From Saprospiraceae bacterium (GTDB lineage: Bacteria > Bacteroidota > Bacteroidia > Chitinophagales > Saprospiraceae): a stretch of 64,000 nucleotides of DNA. This document shows positions 28,699 through 37,321 of the stretch, one piece after another. The notes beneath the pieces are model-generated. The model saw only the letters and a program-made list of their open reading frames with translations, was not told the origin of the DNA and did not search any database. The position numbers were made by a program, and so were the translations under genes. How positions within the stretch are numbered: position 1 is the first letter of the stretch; each line of letters starts with the position of its first letter. The stretch covers positions 1,212,001 through 1,276,000 of the forward strand of contig JADJLQ010000001.1 of NCBI GenBank assembly GCA_016709995.1, given 5' to 3'.

Positions 28699-29571
28699 TT
28701 AATCGGTGGACTGCAGTGTAGCTTGATTTAATTTTTGCCAAAGTTTGATCGTCTGCATGGCTTCTTTTACATCGTGGACCCTAAGCATTTTTGCCCCTTT
28801 GTTGAGACAATGCATGTGCAAAGCGGTGCTACCATTGAGTCCGTCTTCAGGCTGCACTCCTAATGTCTTCCAAATCAAAGACTTGCGTGAAAGGCCTACC
28901 ATGATTGGGAGATCCAGTATCGCAAGAACTTCAAGATGCTTTAGGAGAGCATAATTTTGTTCTACAGTCTTGGCAAAGCCAATTCCCGGGTCAATAAAAA
29001 CATCCTTAATGCCCTGGGCCAAAATTTTTGGAATCCTTTCAATAAAATAATCCAATATCTCTGCCATCAAGTCGGTGTACCGGGCTTCAGATTGCATCGA
29101 CTCTGGTGTACCTTTCATATGCATGAGCACATAAGGTACCCTCTGAGCACCTGTCCACGACCAGATCTCATCTCCTGCCTTCCCTCCGGATATATCATTG
29201 ACCATATCAATGTGGTAAGGCTCAATAGCTTGCAGAATTTCTACTTTATGAGCATCGATAGAGATGAGGGCACCAGGACATTCTGACCTAACAACCTCAC
29301 ATGCCATCCTTAATCGTTCTATCTCCAGGTCTGATGATATTGGTTTGGCTCCCGGCCTTGATGATGCTGCGCCTAAATCTATAAAGGTCGCTCCCTCATT
29401 GATCATCTTGTTCGCTGACTCTGATATGCTGTGAGCAGCCGACTTCCTCGAACCAGAATAAAAAGAATCACTTGTAATATTGATTACACCCATAACTAAA
29501 GGAGCTTCTAAAGGAATCAGTTTCCCCCTGCAATTAAGAGAACCAGGGGAATAAAATGGATGGGTTTGCAT
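28699..29571 (-). CDS. folP: Dihydropteroate synthase
   Basis: Joins 4-aminobenzoate to the dihydropterin diphosphate in folate synthesis. The ATG at 29571 (MQTHPFYSPG) is preferred over the TTG at 29580. Motifs: MGVINITSDSFYSGSRK near the N-terminus, INEGATFIDLGAASSRPGAK, VNDISGGKAG, HMKGTPESMQ, FIDPGIGFAKTVEQNYALL and GLSRKS, all in the expected order for a TIM-barrel synthase. Convergence or linkage with tamB: both are on the minus strand, folP upstream of tamB? No: folP (28.7-29.6 kb) is upstream and 105 nt from the tamB start, so joint transcription is possible. Confidence 0.95.
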   Translation of the reverse strand: MQTHPFYSPGSLNCRGKLIPLEAPLVMGVINITSDSFYSGSRKSAAHSISESANKMINEGATFIDLGAASSRPGAKPISSDLEIERLRMACEVVRSECPGALISIDAHKVEILQAIEPYHIDMVNDISGGKAGDEIWSWTGAQRVPYVLMHMKGTPESMQSEARYTDLMAEILDYFIERIPKILAQGIKDVFIDPGIGFAKTVEQNYALLKHLEVLAILDLPIMVGLSRKSLIWKTLGVQPEDGLNGSTALHMHCLNKGAKMLRVHDVKEAMQTIKLWQKLNQATLQSTD

Positions 29572-29742
29572 CAACCGCAAAGGTCGTCAAATTATTCAAA
29601 ATGAGGCAAATAAGTATAAAACTTAGCATATGTTAAAATATACGGAGTCTGAATATTTTGGCATAATTTTAGCCCGAAAGGATTCTGGACTAGATCAATA
29701 GTCTAAACGATTTTATTTATTAACCTAAACTGTGTACTGACC

Positions 29743-31092
29743 GTGAAAATTAGTCATCGTCAAGATAATACGACTTTTGTCGCTTCCACCAATCCAAAGT
29801 TTAGCTTGTTTTTATTCTCAAGCTTTTTACTTTTTTGCACCTTTTTTATTATCCCTGCCAGCTCATTTATGAGCAGTCCAAAAGCTGCATTAGCCGGTAC
29901 TTCTATTGATCATTGTGTAGATCCTGTAGTGAAATATGGGTTTGATGAATCGCTTTTTCATATTGAAGAGGGCAAAATCTTAAAAAATGACTTTGTTGGA
30001 AAAATCCTGTCCAATTGCGGTGTATCCAATGACTGTATCATGTCTTTGGCTGAAAAAGCTAAAAATGTCTTTTCTGTCACTAAACTTCAAGTCGGCAAGA
30101 AGTATGCTACCGTCTCCTCTACACCTTGTGGCAAACCTGACTTTTTGGTTTATGAACCCAATGCATGGTCTTATGTGGTATATAAACTTGGGGATGAACC
30201 TCAAGCAAAAATAGTCAACCGTCCTTTCAATACTTCCATCGTATTTGATGAAGGTCATATAGAGTCTTCACTTTGGGAAGCGATGGAGACCAAAGGGGCG
30301 ACTCTTGAACTCATTTCTTTAATGGAAAATGCACTTGGTAGCCAGATAGATTTCTATCATGTCCAAAAAGGAGATTCGTTCAGGTTAATCTACGAGACCA
30401 GATCCATAGATGACCAAATTGTCAATATAGGCAATCTTATAGGTGCTTATTTTAAAAATGAGAATAAGGAGAACGTTGCTATCTACTATGAATTTGAAAA
30501 GCAGAAAGGTTATTTTGACCTTAATGGTGCTCCTACCAAAAAATCCTTTTTAAAATCGCCGGTAGAAATTGGTTACATCTCCTCAAAGTTTAATATGAAC
30601 AGGCTACACCCTATCCTGAAATATCGAAGACCCCATATGGGTACCGATTATGCAGCAAGGTACGGTTCGCCTATCAGGGCTGTAGCTGCGGGTACGATCG
30701 AGGAATCCACCAAACGTGGTGGAAATGGCTTATTTGTAAAAATCCGACATGATAAAATGTATGAAACTCAATATCTGCATATGTCCAAACTCGGAGCTGG
30801 TATCCATCCAGGGACGCATGTCAATCAGGGTCAGACTATTGGCTATGTGGGTCAATCAGGATTAGCAACCGGGCCTCATGTATGTTTTAGGTTTTGGAAA
30901 AACGGCAAACAAGTCAATCATCTAAAAGAAAATTTTCCAGACCCAGATCCGATGCCGAAGGCAGAATTGCCTAATTTCTTTAAATACAGGGATGTCATCG
31001 TCGATCATCTAAAATCCGGCAATACCAACTCCTTAATTACCCCCTACTCTACGTTGGACACCTGTAATGTTAATTCATTAATTAGGTCCTGA
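29743..31092 (+). CDS. M23-family peptidoglycan DD-metallopeptidase with variant HxC motif
   Basis: A 449-residue exported protein with a hydrophobic N-terminal segment (KFSLFLFSSFLLFCTFFIIP) and GTG start at 29743. The long middle region is an OapA/LysM-type spacer (SLMENALGSQIDFYHVQKGD). The C-terminal LytM domain has the first zinc motif HMGTD, the loop histidine in YLHMSK and the final motif GPHVCFRFW. In the canonical domain that motif is HxH; here the second His, a zinc ligand, is Cys. I recall the same change in other Bacteroidota members, so the enzyme may still bind zinc. It cuts peptide cross-links in peptidoglycan by family knowledge. Confidence 0.9.
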   Translation: MKISHRQDNTTFVASTNPKFSLFLFSSFLLFCTFFIIPASSFMSSPKAALAGTSIDHCVDPVVKYGFDESLFHIEEGKILKNDFVGKILSNCGVSNDCIMSLAEKAKNVFSVTKLQVGKKYATVSSTPCGKPDFLVYEPNAWSYVVYKLGDEPQAKIVNRPFNTSIVFDEGHIESSLWEAMETKGATLELISLMENALGSQIDFYHVQKGDSFRLIYETRSIDDQIVNIGNLIGAYFKNENKENVAIYYEFEKQKGYFDLNGAPTKKSFLKSPVEIGYISSKFNMNRLHPILKYRRPHMGTDYAARYGSPIRAVAAGTIEESTKRGGNGLFVKIRHDKMYETQYLHMSKLGAGIHPGTHVNQGQTIGYVGQSGLATGPHVCFRFWKNGKQVNHLKENFPDPDPMPKAELPNFFKYRDVIVDHLKSGNTNSLITPYSTLDTCNVNSLIRS

Positions 31093-32175
31093 AGCAAGAT
31101 CGTTTTGCATTTGAAGCAAACGCTTTGGGCTGGCCTTGTCAAGTGTAAAACTAAATGTACTGCCTGATCCAATAGTACTACGCACCTGAATACTTTGCCC
31201 CATAGCTTCTATAATATGCTTGACGATAGAAAGACCTAGTCCACTGCCTCCTGCTTGCCTGGATCTGGCTTTGTCTACTCTGTAGAATCGATCAAATAAA
31301 TGCCTTAAGTGCCTGGCTTCAATGCCCGGACCATTGTCATTGATCTCTACCAATACCTGCGTATCCAGCTCCAGCACCTTGATTAATGTTTCTCCTCGTT
31401 GCTCCCTCCCATATTTAATGGAGTTCTCCAATAAATTGATAAATACCTGGCGTAAATAATCCGGATCTGCTATGATGTCTATATCACTCTCCACCTCTGG
31501 TTCATAGCGGACAGTGACGGATTTTTCAAGCGCAAGCAATTTTATCTCATCCATCATAGAATCAATAAACTGGCCTAAGTCGATGGATTGCCATTCTAAT
31601 TTGAGCTGATTAGATTCAAGTTTGTAGATTGAATCCAGGTCTTCAATAATTTTGATTAATCTATCTATATTGTCTGCAGCCTTTTGCAGATATGACTTAT
31701 TGACTTCAGGGTCATCTATAGCCCCATCGATCAAGGTGTGCACATAACCTTGAATATTGAAGATTGGGGTTTTTAATTCGTGCGCGACATTACCCACAAA
31801 ATCTTTCCTGTAGTTTTCCAGGTGCCGGAGGGTATTCATTTCGTTTTTTTGTGCCTTAATAAATAGAGAGACTTCATTTTCCACTTCTTTGAACAATGGT
31901 TTGTCAAGGTCTATTTTAACGGTGTCAATCGATTTATGATTTTGACGGTAGATCATTTGGTAGATCTGTTTCAACCTTTTTAGCAGAAAATAATTGACAG
32001 CTTTTTCAGTAAACCAATATGCTATCAAACCGGTAGCCAGAGAAACAATGATATTAACCGTAGTAGAATTTTCGTTGAATAATAATGAACTAATCAACCA
32101 ATCATTGAAATATACAGATGCAGTGACGACCGCACCGGCGAGGAGAGCAATCTTTCTAAGCGTAATATTGTCCAT
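31078..32175 (-). CDS. Sensor histidine kinase, PhoR-like
   Basis: A 365-residue membrane kinase. Two N-terminal transmembrane segments (IALLAGAVVTASVYFNDWLI and TVNIIVSLATGLIAYWF) enclose a very short extracytoplasmic part, then a linker and DHp domain with the phospho-accepting H132 in VAHELKTPIFNIQGYVH. The ATPase domain has N-box NLLENSIKYG, G1 DNGPGIE, F-box and G2 GGSGLGLSIVKH. The ATG at 32175 is used instead of the TTG at 32178. Its stop overlaps the M23 gene on the other strand by 15 nt. Directly downstream of its response regulator (8-nt gap). Confidence 0.95.
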   Translation of the reverse strand: MDNITLRKIALLAGAVVTASVYFNDWLISSLLFNENSTTVNIIVSLATGLIAYWFTEKAVNYFLLKRLKQIYQMIYRQNHKSIDTVKIDLDKPLFKEVENEVSLFIKAQKNEMNTLRHLENYRKDFVGNVAHELKTPIFNIQGYVHTLIDGAIDDPEVNKSYLQKAADNIDRLIKIIEDLDSIYKLESNQLKLEWQSIDLGQFIDSMMDEIKLLALEKSVTVRYEPEVESDIDIIADPDYLRQVFINLLENSIKYGREQRGETLIKVLELDTQVLVEINDNGPGIEARHLRHLFDRFYRVDKARSRQAGGSGLGLSIVKHIIEAMGQSIQVRSTIGSGSTFSFTLDKASPKRLLQMQNDLASGPN

Positions 32176-32183
32176 CAACCATT

Positions 32184-32861
32184 TTAGAACACAAATTTAT
32201 ATCCAACTCCTTTAATGGTCTGAACATATTTTTCTCCAATCTTTTCTCTGAGTTTCCTGATGTGTACATCGATGGTCCTGTCACCAACGATTACCTCTTT
32301 CCCCCAGATCTTTGACAATATCTCTGTTCGGTTGAATACCTTGCCTGGTCGGCTGGCGAGAAGGTATAATATCTCAAATTCTTTTTTGGGCAGATCTATT
32401 TGTTTTCCTTCTATGCTGATGATGAAATTGACAGGATCGATCACCAGCTCATTGAATTCAAGTTTATGCTCCTTGGCAGAAGGCTCCATCCTCCTCAACA
32501 AAGCCTGTATTCGGCTCAAAAACACAGATGGCTTCAGCGGTTTGGTGATGTAATCATCAGCTCCTACATTCAATGCATCGATCTGGATCTGATCCTCCTG
32601 CCGCGCAGTAAGCATCGCGATCATGGAAGATTTAAAAGTATCATCTCTCCTGATGTCTTTGCAAAGGTCTATTCCTGTTTTACCAGGCATCATAATATCC
32701 AAAACAAAAACATGAGGTTTAAATACCCTTGCAATCTCCATAGCTTCATCGGCAGTAGATGCTGACCTCACTTCAAATCCATTTTTTGTAAGATTGTAGG
32801 ACAAAAACTCGGTTATATCCGGTTCATCATCTACTACTAAGACTTTGAACTTAGATTCCAT
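32184..32861 (-). CDS. OmpR/PhoB-family response regulator
   Basis: A 225-residue two-domain regulator. The receiver has acidic VDDEPD, phospho-acceptor D55 (VFVLDIMMPGKTG), T in LTARQED and K in ITKPLKP. The C-terminal winged helix runs from about 130 (NELVIDPVNFIISIEGK) to GDRTIDVHIRKLREKIGEKY and VQTIKGVGYKF. It pairs with the kinase encoded just downstream. The signal is unknown; PhoR-like topology with little periplasmic domain makes phosphate sensing possible but unsupported here, as no pst genes are near. Confidence 0.95.
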   Translation of the reverse strand: MESKFKVLVVDDEPDITEFLSYNLTKNGFEVRSASTADEAMEIARVFKPHVFVLDIMMPGKTGIDLCKDIRRDDTFKSSMIAMLTARQEDQIQIDALNVGADDYITKPLKPSVFLSRIQALLRRMEPSAKEHKLEFNELVIDPVNFIISIEGKQIDLPKKEFEILYLLASRPGKVFNRTEILSKIWGKEVIVGDRTIDVHIRKLREKIGEKYVQTIKGVGYKFVF

Positions 32862-32962
32862 GTGATATACTGGTTATATTAATTAAATGTAAATTAAATA
32901 CTATTAAGCTGAAAGAACTTAATATAGTACATTAAATAAATATTAAGTTGTAAACTGTTGAT

Positions 32963-33301
32963 TTACTGAGGATAGGCTATTGCCGAATCTGCCAAGGCAT
33001 CCAATTTGACACTCATAATCTTGGTGATGTCGAGCATTAATTGTGGATCAGATTCCAAAGGTTTAAGACTTTCTTTTAAATGATCGACATCCGAAAAACC
33101 ATAAATTTCACAGATCTTTTGATGAATCGCTTTTCGTAAACTGTCCTTATTATCCACTTTTGAATTGAGGATTATAGTTTCTCCTACCTGCAGATCCAGG
33201 ATGATGTCTGTATAGGTCTCCTTACTCAATGTTTTCACTTTGGACTGACAGCCTGATAAAAAGATGACCAGTAAAATATATAGTATTGGTCTAATCTTCA
33301 C
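32963..33301 (-). CDS. Small lipoprotein, DUF4296-like
   Basis: A 112-residue protein with a lipoprotein signal (ILYILLVIFLSGCQSK; lipobox LSGC). The mature part is a short helical domain (KETYTDIILDLQVGET...HQKICEIYGFSDVDHLKESLKPLESDPQL) resembling the DUF4296 family of Bacteroidota lipoproteins in layout. GTG start at 33301. Overlaps the end of the sixA-like gene by 11 nt, so translation is likely coupled. Function unknown. Confidence 0.65.
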   Translation of the reverse strand: MKIRPILYILLVIFLSGCQSKVKTLSKETYTDIILDLQVGETIILNSKVDNKDSLRKAIHQKICEIYGFSDVDHLKESLKPLESDPQLMLDITKIMSVKLDALADSAIAYPQ

Positions 33302-33800
33302 CTTCTTCAGGAATATATTGTTTTGGATAAATAAATTCCTGTAACCCTTTGTGATCGGGTTGAAGAGATTTCCAGTCTGTAATGTTCAACTTTACCACCA
33401 TGATGCCGCAGGTAGGCACATGTATATGGTCTTCAGAAAAAAGTGCGGCCAGGTAATTCATTGTAGGATTATGTCCAAATACGAAAACTGTTTCCCTGGC
33501 ATTGTCAACCTTGCGCAAGATGTCAAAAATATTTTGCTCATCACCCCCATAGATAGATGGTTCAAATTGGGTGTCGCTTTTGCTCATCCCATATTGCTTT
33601 CTAAATGCTTTTGCAGTTTGTCGGGCTCTTTTTGCAGGAGAGGAGATGATCAGATCAGGGGTAATATCTTTATCAGCCAGAATTTTGGCCATGATGGGTG
33701 CAGTAGTTTTTCCACGTATGTTTAGAGGCCGATCTATATCTGATAGACCAGCCTGATCCCAACTTGATTTAGCATGTCTGATAAAGCAGACGGTTTTCAT
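33291..33800 (-). CDS. SixA-like histidine phosphatase
   Basis: A 169-residue phosphohistidine phosphatase of the histidine-phosphatase superfamily. The RHG-type motif is RHAKSSWD at residues 8-15, followed by SPAKRARQTAKAF, and the second His in VFVFGHNPTMNYLAALF. This is the small single-domain form like SixA, which acts on phosphohistidine of kinases or PTS proteins. The adjacent two-component system makes a link conceivable, but it is separated by the lipoprotein gene and its own leader; inference only. Confidence 0.9.
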   Translation of the reverse strand: MKTVCFIRHAKSSWDQAGLSDIDRPLNIRGKTTAPIMAKILADKDITPDLIISSPAKRARQTAKAFRKQYGMSKSDTQFEPSIYGGDEQNIFDILRKVDNARETVFVFGHNPTMNYLAALFSEDHIHVPTCGIMVVKLNITDWKSLQPDHKGLQEFIYPKQYIPEEGED

Positions 33801-33877
33801 ACAAAGTGATTATTTAAGGTATGTTGAGTGAAATTATAAAATTAAAATTTAATAAGTCAGTTTAAAATCCTGGAAGA

Positions 33878-34168
33878 TTAATTGATGACTATATCTTCAA
33901 AATAATTTTCTCCAAGGCGCTCGTGGAGGATCCTCCTGATCTGCTCTCTTCCCAGATTCATTTCATATTTTAAAGGGCCCGACTTAATATAGACATACAG
34001 GGTATTATTCTTCACCACTAGTTTTTCAGTGTTTTTTGAGATGGTTTTCCCAAACCAATCCTCCCATCCAGCCTCGATTTTTTCCTGGATCAACCTGGGT
34101 TTAAATTTGGGAGATTGGCTCCATTGTTTAAGTACTTGAGAAATCGGTAAATCATTATGTCGTTTCAC
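33878..34168 (-). CDS. dciA: DciA-like protein (DUF721)
   Basis: A 96-residue basic DUF721 protein (KPRLIQEKIEAGWEDWFG then LYVYIKSGPLKYEMNLGREQ). DciA-type proteins bind DnaA-independent primosome parts and load the DnaB helicase in bacteria without DnaC. It starts with GTG at 34168, 14 nt after recF, the usual recF-dciA order. TAAATTTG (34180-34173) sits right before the start, so a second, nearly leaderless transcript is possible. Confidence 0.85.
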   Translation of the reverse strand: MKRHNDLPISQVLKQWSQSPKFKPRLIQEKIEAGWEDWFGKTISKNTEKLVVKNNTLYVYIKSGPLKYEMNLGREQIRRILHERLGENYFEDIVIN

Positions 34169-34172
34169 AGCA

Positions 34173-34180
34173 CAAATTTA
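34173..34180 (-). promoter_or_regulatory. Possible -7 box immediately upstream of dciA
   Basis: TAAATTTG on the minus strand, inside the recF-dciA gap, fits TAnnTTTG, 4 nt before the GTG. No -33 element at the usual spacing, so confidence is low. Confidence 0.3.
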
Positions 34181-34182
34181 TC

Positions 34183-35277
34183 CTATTTCATTGATAGGCA
34201 TTGACCATTTTCTATTTTAAAATATTTTAAGGGCATGGATAGCTCATTGATGATAGCGCCTACCCTATGGTCTGTGGTATCTGTCATGATGATTTGTTTG
34301 CAAGGCAGCTCACTCAGGGTCCTCATAAGATGACTGACCCGGAGCGTATCCAGCTTATCAAAGATATCATCCAGTAATATTATAGGCGGCGTAGGCATTA
34401 AATGTGATAAATAATCTGCTTGCGCCAGAAACAAGCTGACCAAATAAGTCTTTTTCTGACCCTGCGAACCAATATATTTCAGATCCTGTCCATTGATTAA
34501 AAATTTTAAATCGTCTTTATGGCTGCCTTTATGTGTGTATCTGTTTCTAAGATCCTGGTGATGGCTCTCTCCGAACAGCTCCAATAATGGTTTAGTACTG
34601 AGTTCTGACTCATATTTGAGTGAGACCATTTCCTTTTCACCACTTATCGCTCCATAATATGATTGAAAATTGGGCTCAAGGGCAGCTACAAATGTACTCC
34701 GACATTGATGCAGATAAGCACTACTGGGTGCCATTTTTTCATTTAATACCTGGAGAAAAACTGTATCCGGTACCTGGGTTTGCTTCAAATAAGCATTTCG
34801 TTGATCTAAAAGCTTTTTATAAGTGCTTAAATGCATCAAATAGGATCGGTCAAGTTGAGATAAAGATACATCCATGTACTTCCGTCGCAGATTACTCAAG
34901 CCATCTATAACATCGAGATCATCTGGTGCGATCATCACCATTCCAATCGTCCCGATATGATCAGCTAGCCTGGTCAATGGATCGTCATTGACTTCGAGCC
35001 TTTTCTCTGCAGGTCTATATTTGATCACTACCTTGGTGTTATTGGAAGCATTAACAAAATGGCCTTCCAATCGAAAAAAATCTGATCCTTGCATGATCGC
35101 CATTCGATCCTGAGGGACAAAATGACTTTTGGTCAAGGCCAAATAATGTATAGCATCTAAAATATTGGTTTTACCGCTCCCATTGTAGCCATAAATTAAA
35201 TTAAATCCTTCAGCGAATGTTATTTCCTGAAAGGGATAATTTTTAAATTGAGTCAGTATGATGGAAGAAAGTACGAT
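34183..35277 (-). CDS. recF: DNA replication and repair protein RecF, apparent AUC start
   Basis: An SMC-like ATPase that helps RecOR load RecA on gapped DNA. The canonical start codons give only a 319-residue fragment from a TTG at 35142 (LALTKSHFVPQDRM), which lacks the Walker A site. The same frame continues upstream: ILTQFKNYPFQEITFAEGFN, Walker A GYNGSGKT at residues 30-37 and NILDAIHYLALTKSHF. The frame closes at TAA (35283-35281). Between that stop and the body there is no ATG, GTG or TTG; the family's first residue aligns with ATC at 35277. Then F11-K-N-Y14 falls exactly where RecF has it. The C-terminus has the Walker B PPIILLDDIFDKLD. Total 364 residues, the usual length. Confidence 0.88.
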   Translation of the reverse strand: MVLSSIILTQFKNYPFQEITFAEGFNLIYGYNGSGKTNILDAIHYLALTKSHFVPQDRMAIMQGSDFFRLEGHFVNASNNTKVVIKYRPAEKRLEVNDDPLTRLADHIGTIGMVMIAPDDLDVIDGLSNLRRKYMDVSLSQLDRSYLMHLSTYKKLLDQRNAYLKQTQVPDTVFLQVLNEKMAPSSAYLHQCRSTFVAALEPNFQSYYGAISGEKEMVSLKYESELSTKPLLELFGESHHQDLRNRYTHKGSHKDDLKFLINGQDLKYIGSQGQKKTYLVSLFLAQADYLSHLMPTPPIILLDDIFDKLDTLRVSHLMRTLSELPCKQIIMTDTTDHRVGAIINELSMPLKYFKIENGQCLSMK

Positions 35278-35415
35278 GCTTTATTAAATCTGATTGTTAG
35301 GATCCAAATATCTATAAAATATTCATTATCAATAGAATTCCTTGGACACTGCTTCTACGCCACCAAACTTTAAGTATCAATAATTTTTATGTAAAACTAT
35401 AATGAATAGAGTGTT

Positions 35416-35423
35416 TATCTTTG
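35416..35423 (+). promoter_or_regulatory. -7 box of pdhA
   Basis: TATCTTTG matches TAnnTTTG, 15 nt before the ATG at 35439. Its position over the TTG at 35421 argues that that TTG is not the start codon. Confidence 0.5.
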
Positions 35424-35438
35424 TCAAAATTCTTGTAC

Positions 35439-36458
35439 ATGCAAGTGATAGATAAAAAAGTAGTCGCTACCGCCAATAAATATGATAAAGCCACTTATCT
35501 GAAGTGGTTTGAAACCATGTTTAGAATCAGAAAATTTGAAGAGCGTACACTTCTCATGTATAGTCAACAGAAAATCAGGGGATTTTGCCACGTATATATA
35601 GGTCAGGAGGCCATTGCGGGCGGCTTGGTTACAGCTATCAGAGCTGAAGATGCTTTGGTCACAGGCTATCGACAACATGGCATAGCATTGTCAAGAGGAC
35701 TGAGTCCCTCAACCTGTATGGCTGAGCTGTTTGGCAAGTCTGGAGGATGTGTAAAAGGCAAAGGAGGATCCATGCATTTTTTCTCACAGGAGCATCGTTT
35801 TTTTGGAGGGAATGGTATAGTGGGTGCTCAGATAGGCATCGGTACAGGTATCGGTTTTGCTGAAAAATATAAGGGCACGGATTTGCTTTGTGTCACCATG
35901 TTTGGGGATGGAGCAGCCAGGCAAGGCATTGTATTTGAAGCTTTTAACATGGCTATGACCTGGAAGCTGCCGGTCCTGTACATCTGTGAAAACAATGGCT
36001 ATGCAATGGGAACTTCGGTAGAAAGGACGAGCAACGTTAAAGAGATCTACCGGATAGGCGCAGCTTTTGATATGCCATCAAAACGTGTAGATGGCATGAA
36101 TGTGGAATCTGTCCATGAAGCTATCCTGGAAGCAGCCGATCATATCAGGTCAGGTCAAGGCCCTTATTTCCTGGAGATCATGACCTATAGATATAAAGGC
36201 CATTCAGTGAGTGATCCAGCTAATTACCGGTCAAAAGAAGAATTACACCAATATCAGGAAAAGGACCCTATAGAAACCCTTGAAGAAAAAATATTGGCCG
36301 AAAACATCTGTACAGAAGAAGAGTTGCTCATCATTAAGGACAAGATCAAACAAGAGATTGATGATGCAGTGGCCTTTGCAGAAGAATCACCTTTCCCTGA
36401 TCCTTCTGAGCTTTTTACAGACAATTATGTGCAGCCGGATTACCCTTTTGTGTCTTAA
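35439..36458 (+). CDS. pdhA: Pyruvate dehydrogenase E1 component, alpha subunit
   Basis: A 339-residue ThDP enzyme subunit, oxidising pyruvate to acetyl-CoA together with E1-beta and E2/E3. Start at the ATG at 35439 (MQVIDKKVVATANKY); the open frame extends to a TTG at 35421 that overlaps the promoter -7 box. Motifs: GFCHVYIGQEAIAGGL, TGYRQHGIALSRG, GKGGSMHFF and the ThDP/Mg site GDGAARQGIVFEAFNMAMTWKLP, then ENNGYAMGTSVERTS. The partner gene pdhB is not within the window, as is usual when E1-beta is elsewhere. Confidence 0.95.
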   Translation: MQVIDKKVVATANKYDKATYLKWFETMFRIRKFEERTLLMYSQQKIRGFCHVYIGQEAIAGGLVTAIRAEDALVTGYRQHGIALSRGLSPSTCMAELFGKSGGCVKGKGGSMHFFSQEHRFFGGNGIVGAQIGIGTGIGFAEKYKGTDLLCVTMFGDGAARQGIVFEAFNMAMTWKLPVLYICENNGYAMGTSVERTSNVKEIYRIGAAFDMPSKRVDGMNVESVHEAILEAADHIRSGQGPYFLEIMTYRYKGHSVSDPANYRSKEELHQYQEKDPIETLEEKILAENICTEEELLIIKDKIKQEIDDAVAFAEESPFPDPSELFTDNYVQPDYPFVS

Positions 36459-36518
36459 GTCCAGATTCAATATTGATAGTGAGGCAATAACAAATTAAAT
36501 TTTTAATATTTTCACAAA

Positions 36519-36549
36519 TTTGCGAGGTAGATTAAAATATTTATCTTTG
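36519..36549 (+). promoter_or_regulatory. Textbook Bacteroidota promoter of the TPR gene
   Basis: TTTG (36519-36522), exactly 19 bp, then TATCTTTG (36542-36549): a clean match to TTTG-N19-TAnnTTTG. Predicted leader of about 20 nt before the ATG at 36573. Confidence 0.75.
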
Positions 36550-36572
36550 CGCAAATTTTTTTAAGACCCAGC

Positions 36573-37274
36573 ATGGCAAAAGTTAATACGAATAAGAATA
36601 AACCGGATGAAAAGTTATTGGATCTGGTAGAAGTTCAACAAAAAACCAAAAGTTTCTTTGAACACAATCAAAAGCTTATTTCCATTGCTGGAGGAGGCTT
36701 GATATTGCTCGTTGGCGGATTACTTGCATATTTTTTACTGTATCAACAGCCCCGACAAAAAAGAGCGATAGAGCAAATGATGCTGGCTGAGCAACAATTT
36801 GAAAAAGACTCGTTTAGACTCGCCTTGACTAATCCCGGCGGTGGATATTCAGGATTTCTCGATATCATAGAGACTTACAGTGGCACCAAATCAGCCAATC
36901 TGGCCAAATATTATGCGGGTATCTGCTATTTGCACCTGGGTCAGCATGATGCAGCTATTGAATTTCTTAATGATTACAATGCCAAAGATGAACCTACCAA
37001 TATCACTCGCTTAGGAACCATTGGAGATGCTTACTCTGAGAAAAAAGATTTCTCTAATGCAATTTCATTTTATAAGAAAGCCATAGCAGCTGGCAACAAT
37101 GAATTGCTCACACCATATTATATAAAGAAATTAGGCATGCTCTATTTGTATCAAAAGGATATGCCCGGAGGATTGGCAGAGTTTAAAAAATTGAAAAGTG
37201 ATTTTCCATTATCACCGGAGTCTACTGATGTGGATAAATATATATCTCAGGCAGGAGGTGGTATAGAGGATTGA
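36573..37274 (+). CDS. Tetratricopeptide repeat membrane protein, YfgM-like
   Basis: A 233-residue protein with an N-terminal transmembrane helix (LISIAGGGLILLVGGLLAYF, about residues 36-55) and three or four TPR-type motifs behind it (YYAGICYLHLGQHDAAIEF, GTIGDAYSEKKDFSNAISFY, KKLGMLYLYQKDMPGGLAEF). The layout, short cytosolic N-terminus then single helix then TPRs, resembles YfgM/BamD-region scaffolds in the periplasm. The precise role is unknown. Confidence 0.8.
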   Translation: MAKVNTNKNKPDEKLLDLVEVQQKTKSFFEHNQKLISIAGGGLILLVGGLLAYFLLYQQPRQKRAIEQMMLAEQQFEKDSFRLALTNPGGGYSGFLDIIETYSGTKSANLAKYYAGICYLHLGQHDAAIEFLNDYNAKDEPTNITRLGTIGDAYSEKKDFSNAISFYKKAIAAGNNELLTPYYIKKLGMLYLYQKDMPGGLAEFKKLKSDFPLSPESTDVDKYISQAGGGIED

Positions 37275-37321
37275 TTATCTACTCTCCTTATATCATATCC
37301 AGATTAGACTGCAGTCCTGGG

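Noticed and set aside
34183..35142. RecF starting at TTG 35142
   Set aside because: This would remove Walker A and make a non-functional protein, while the in-frame upstream sequence is clearly RecF.
35421..35438. TTG start of pdhA giving six extra residues
   Set aside because: The TTG is part of the TATCTTTG promoter box; the ATG at 35439 is the likely start.
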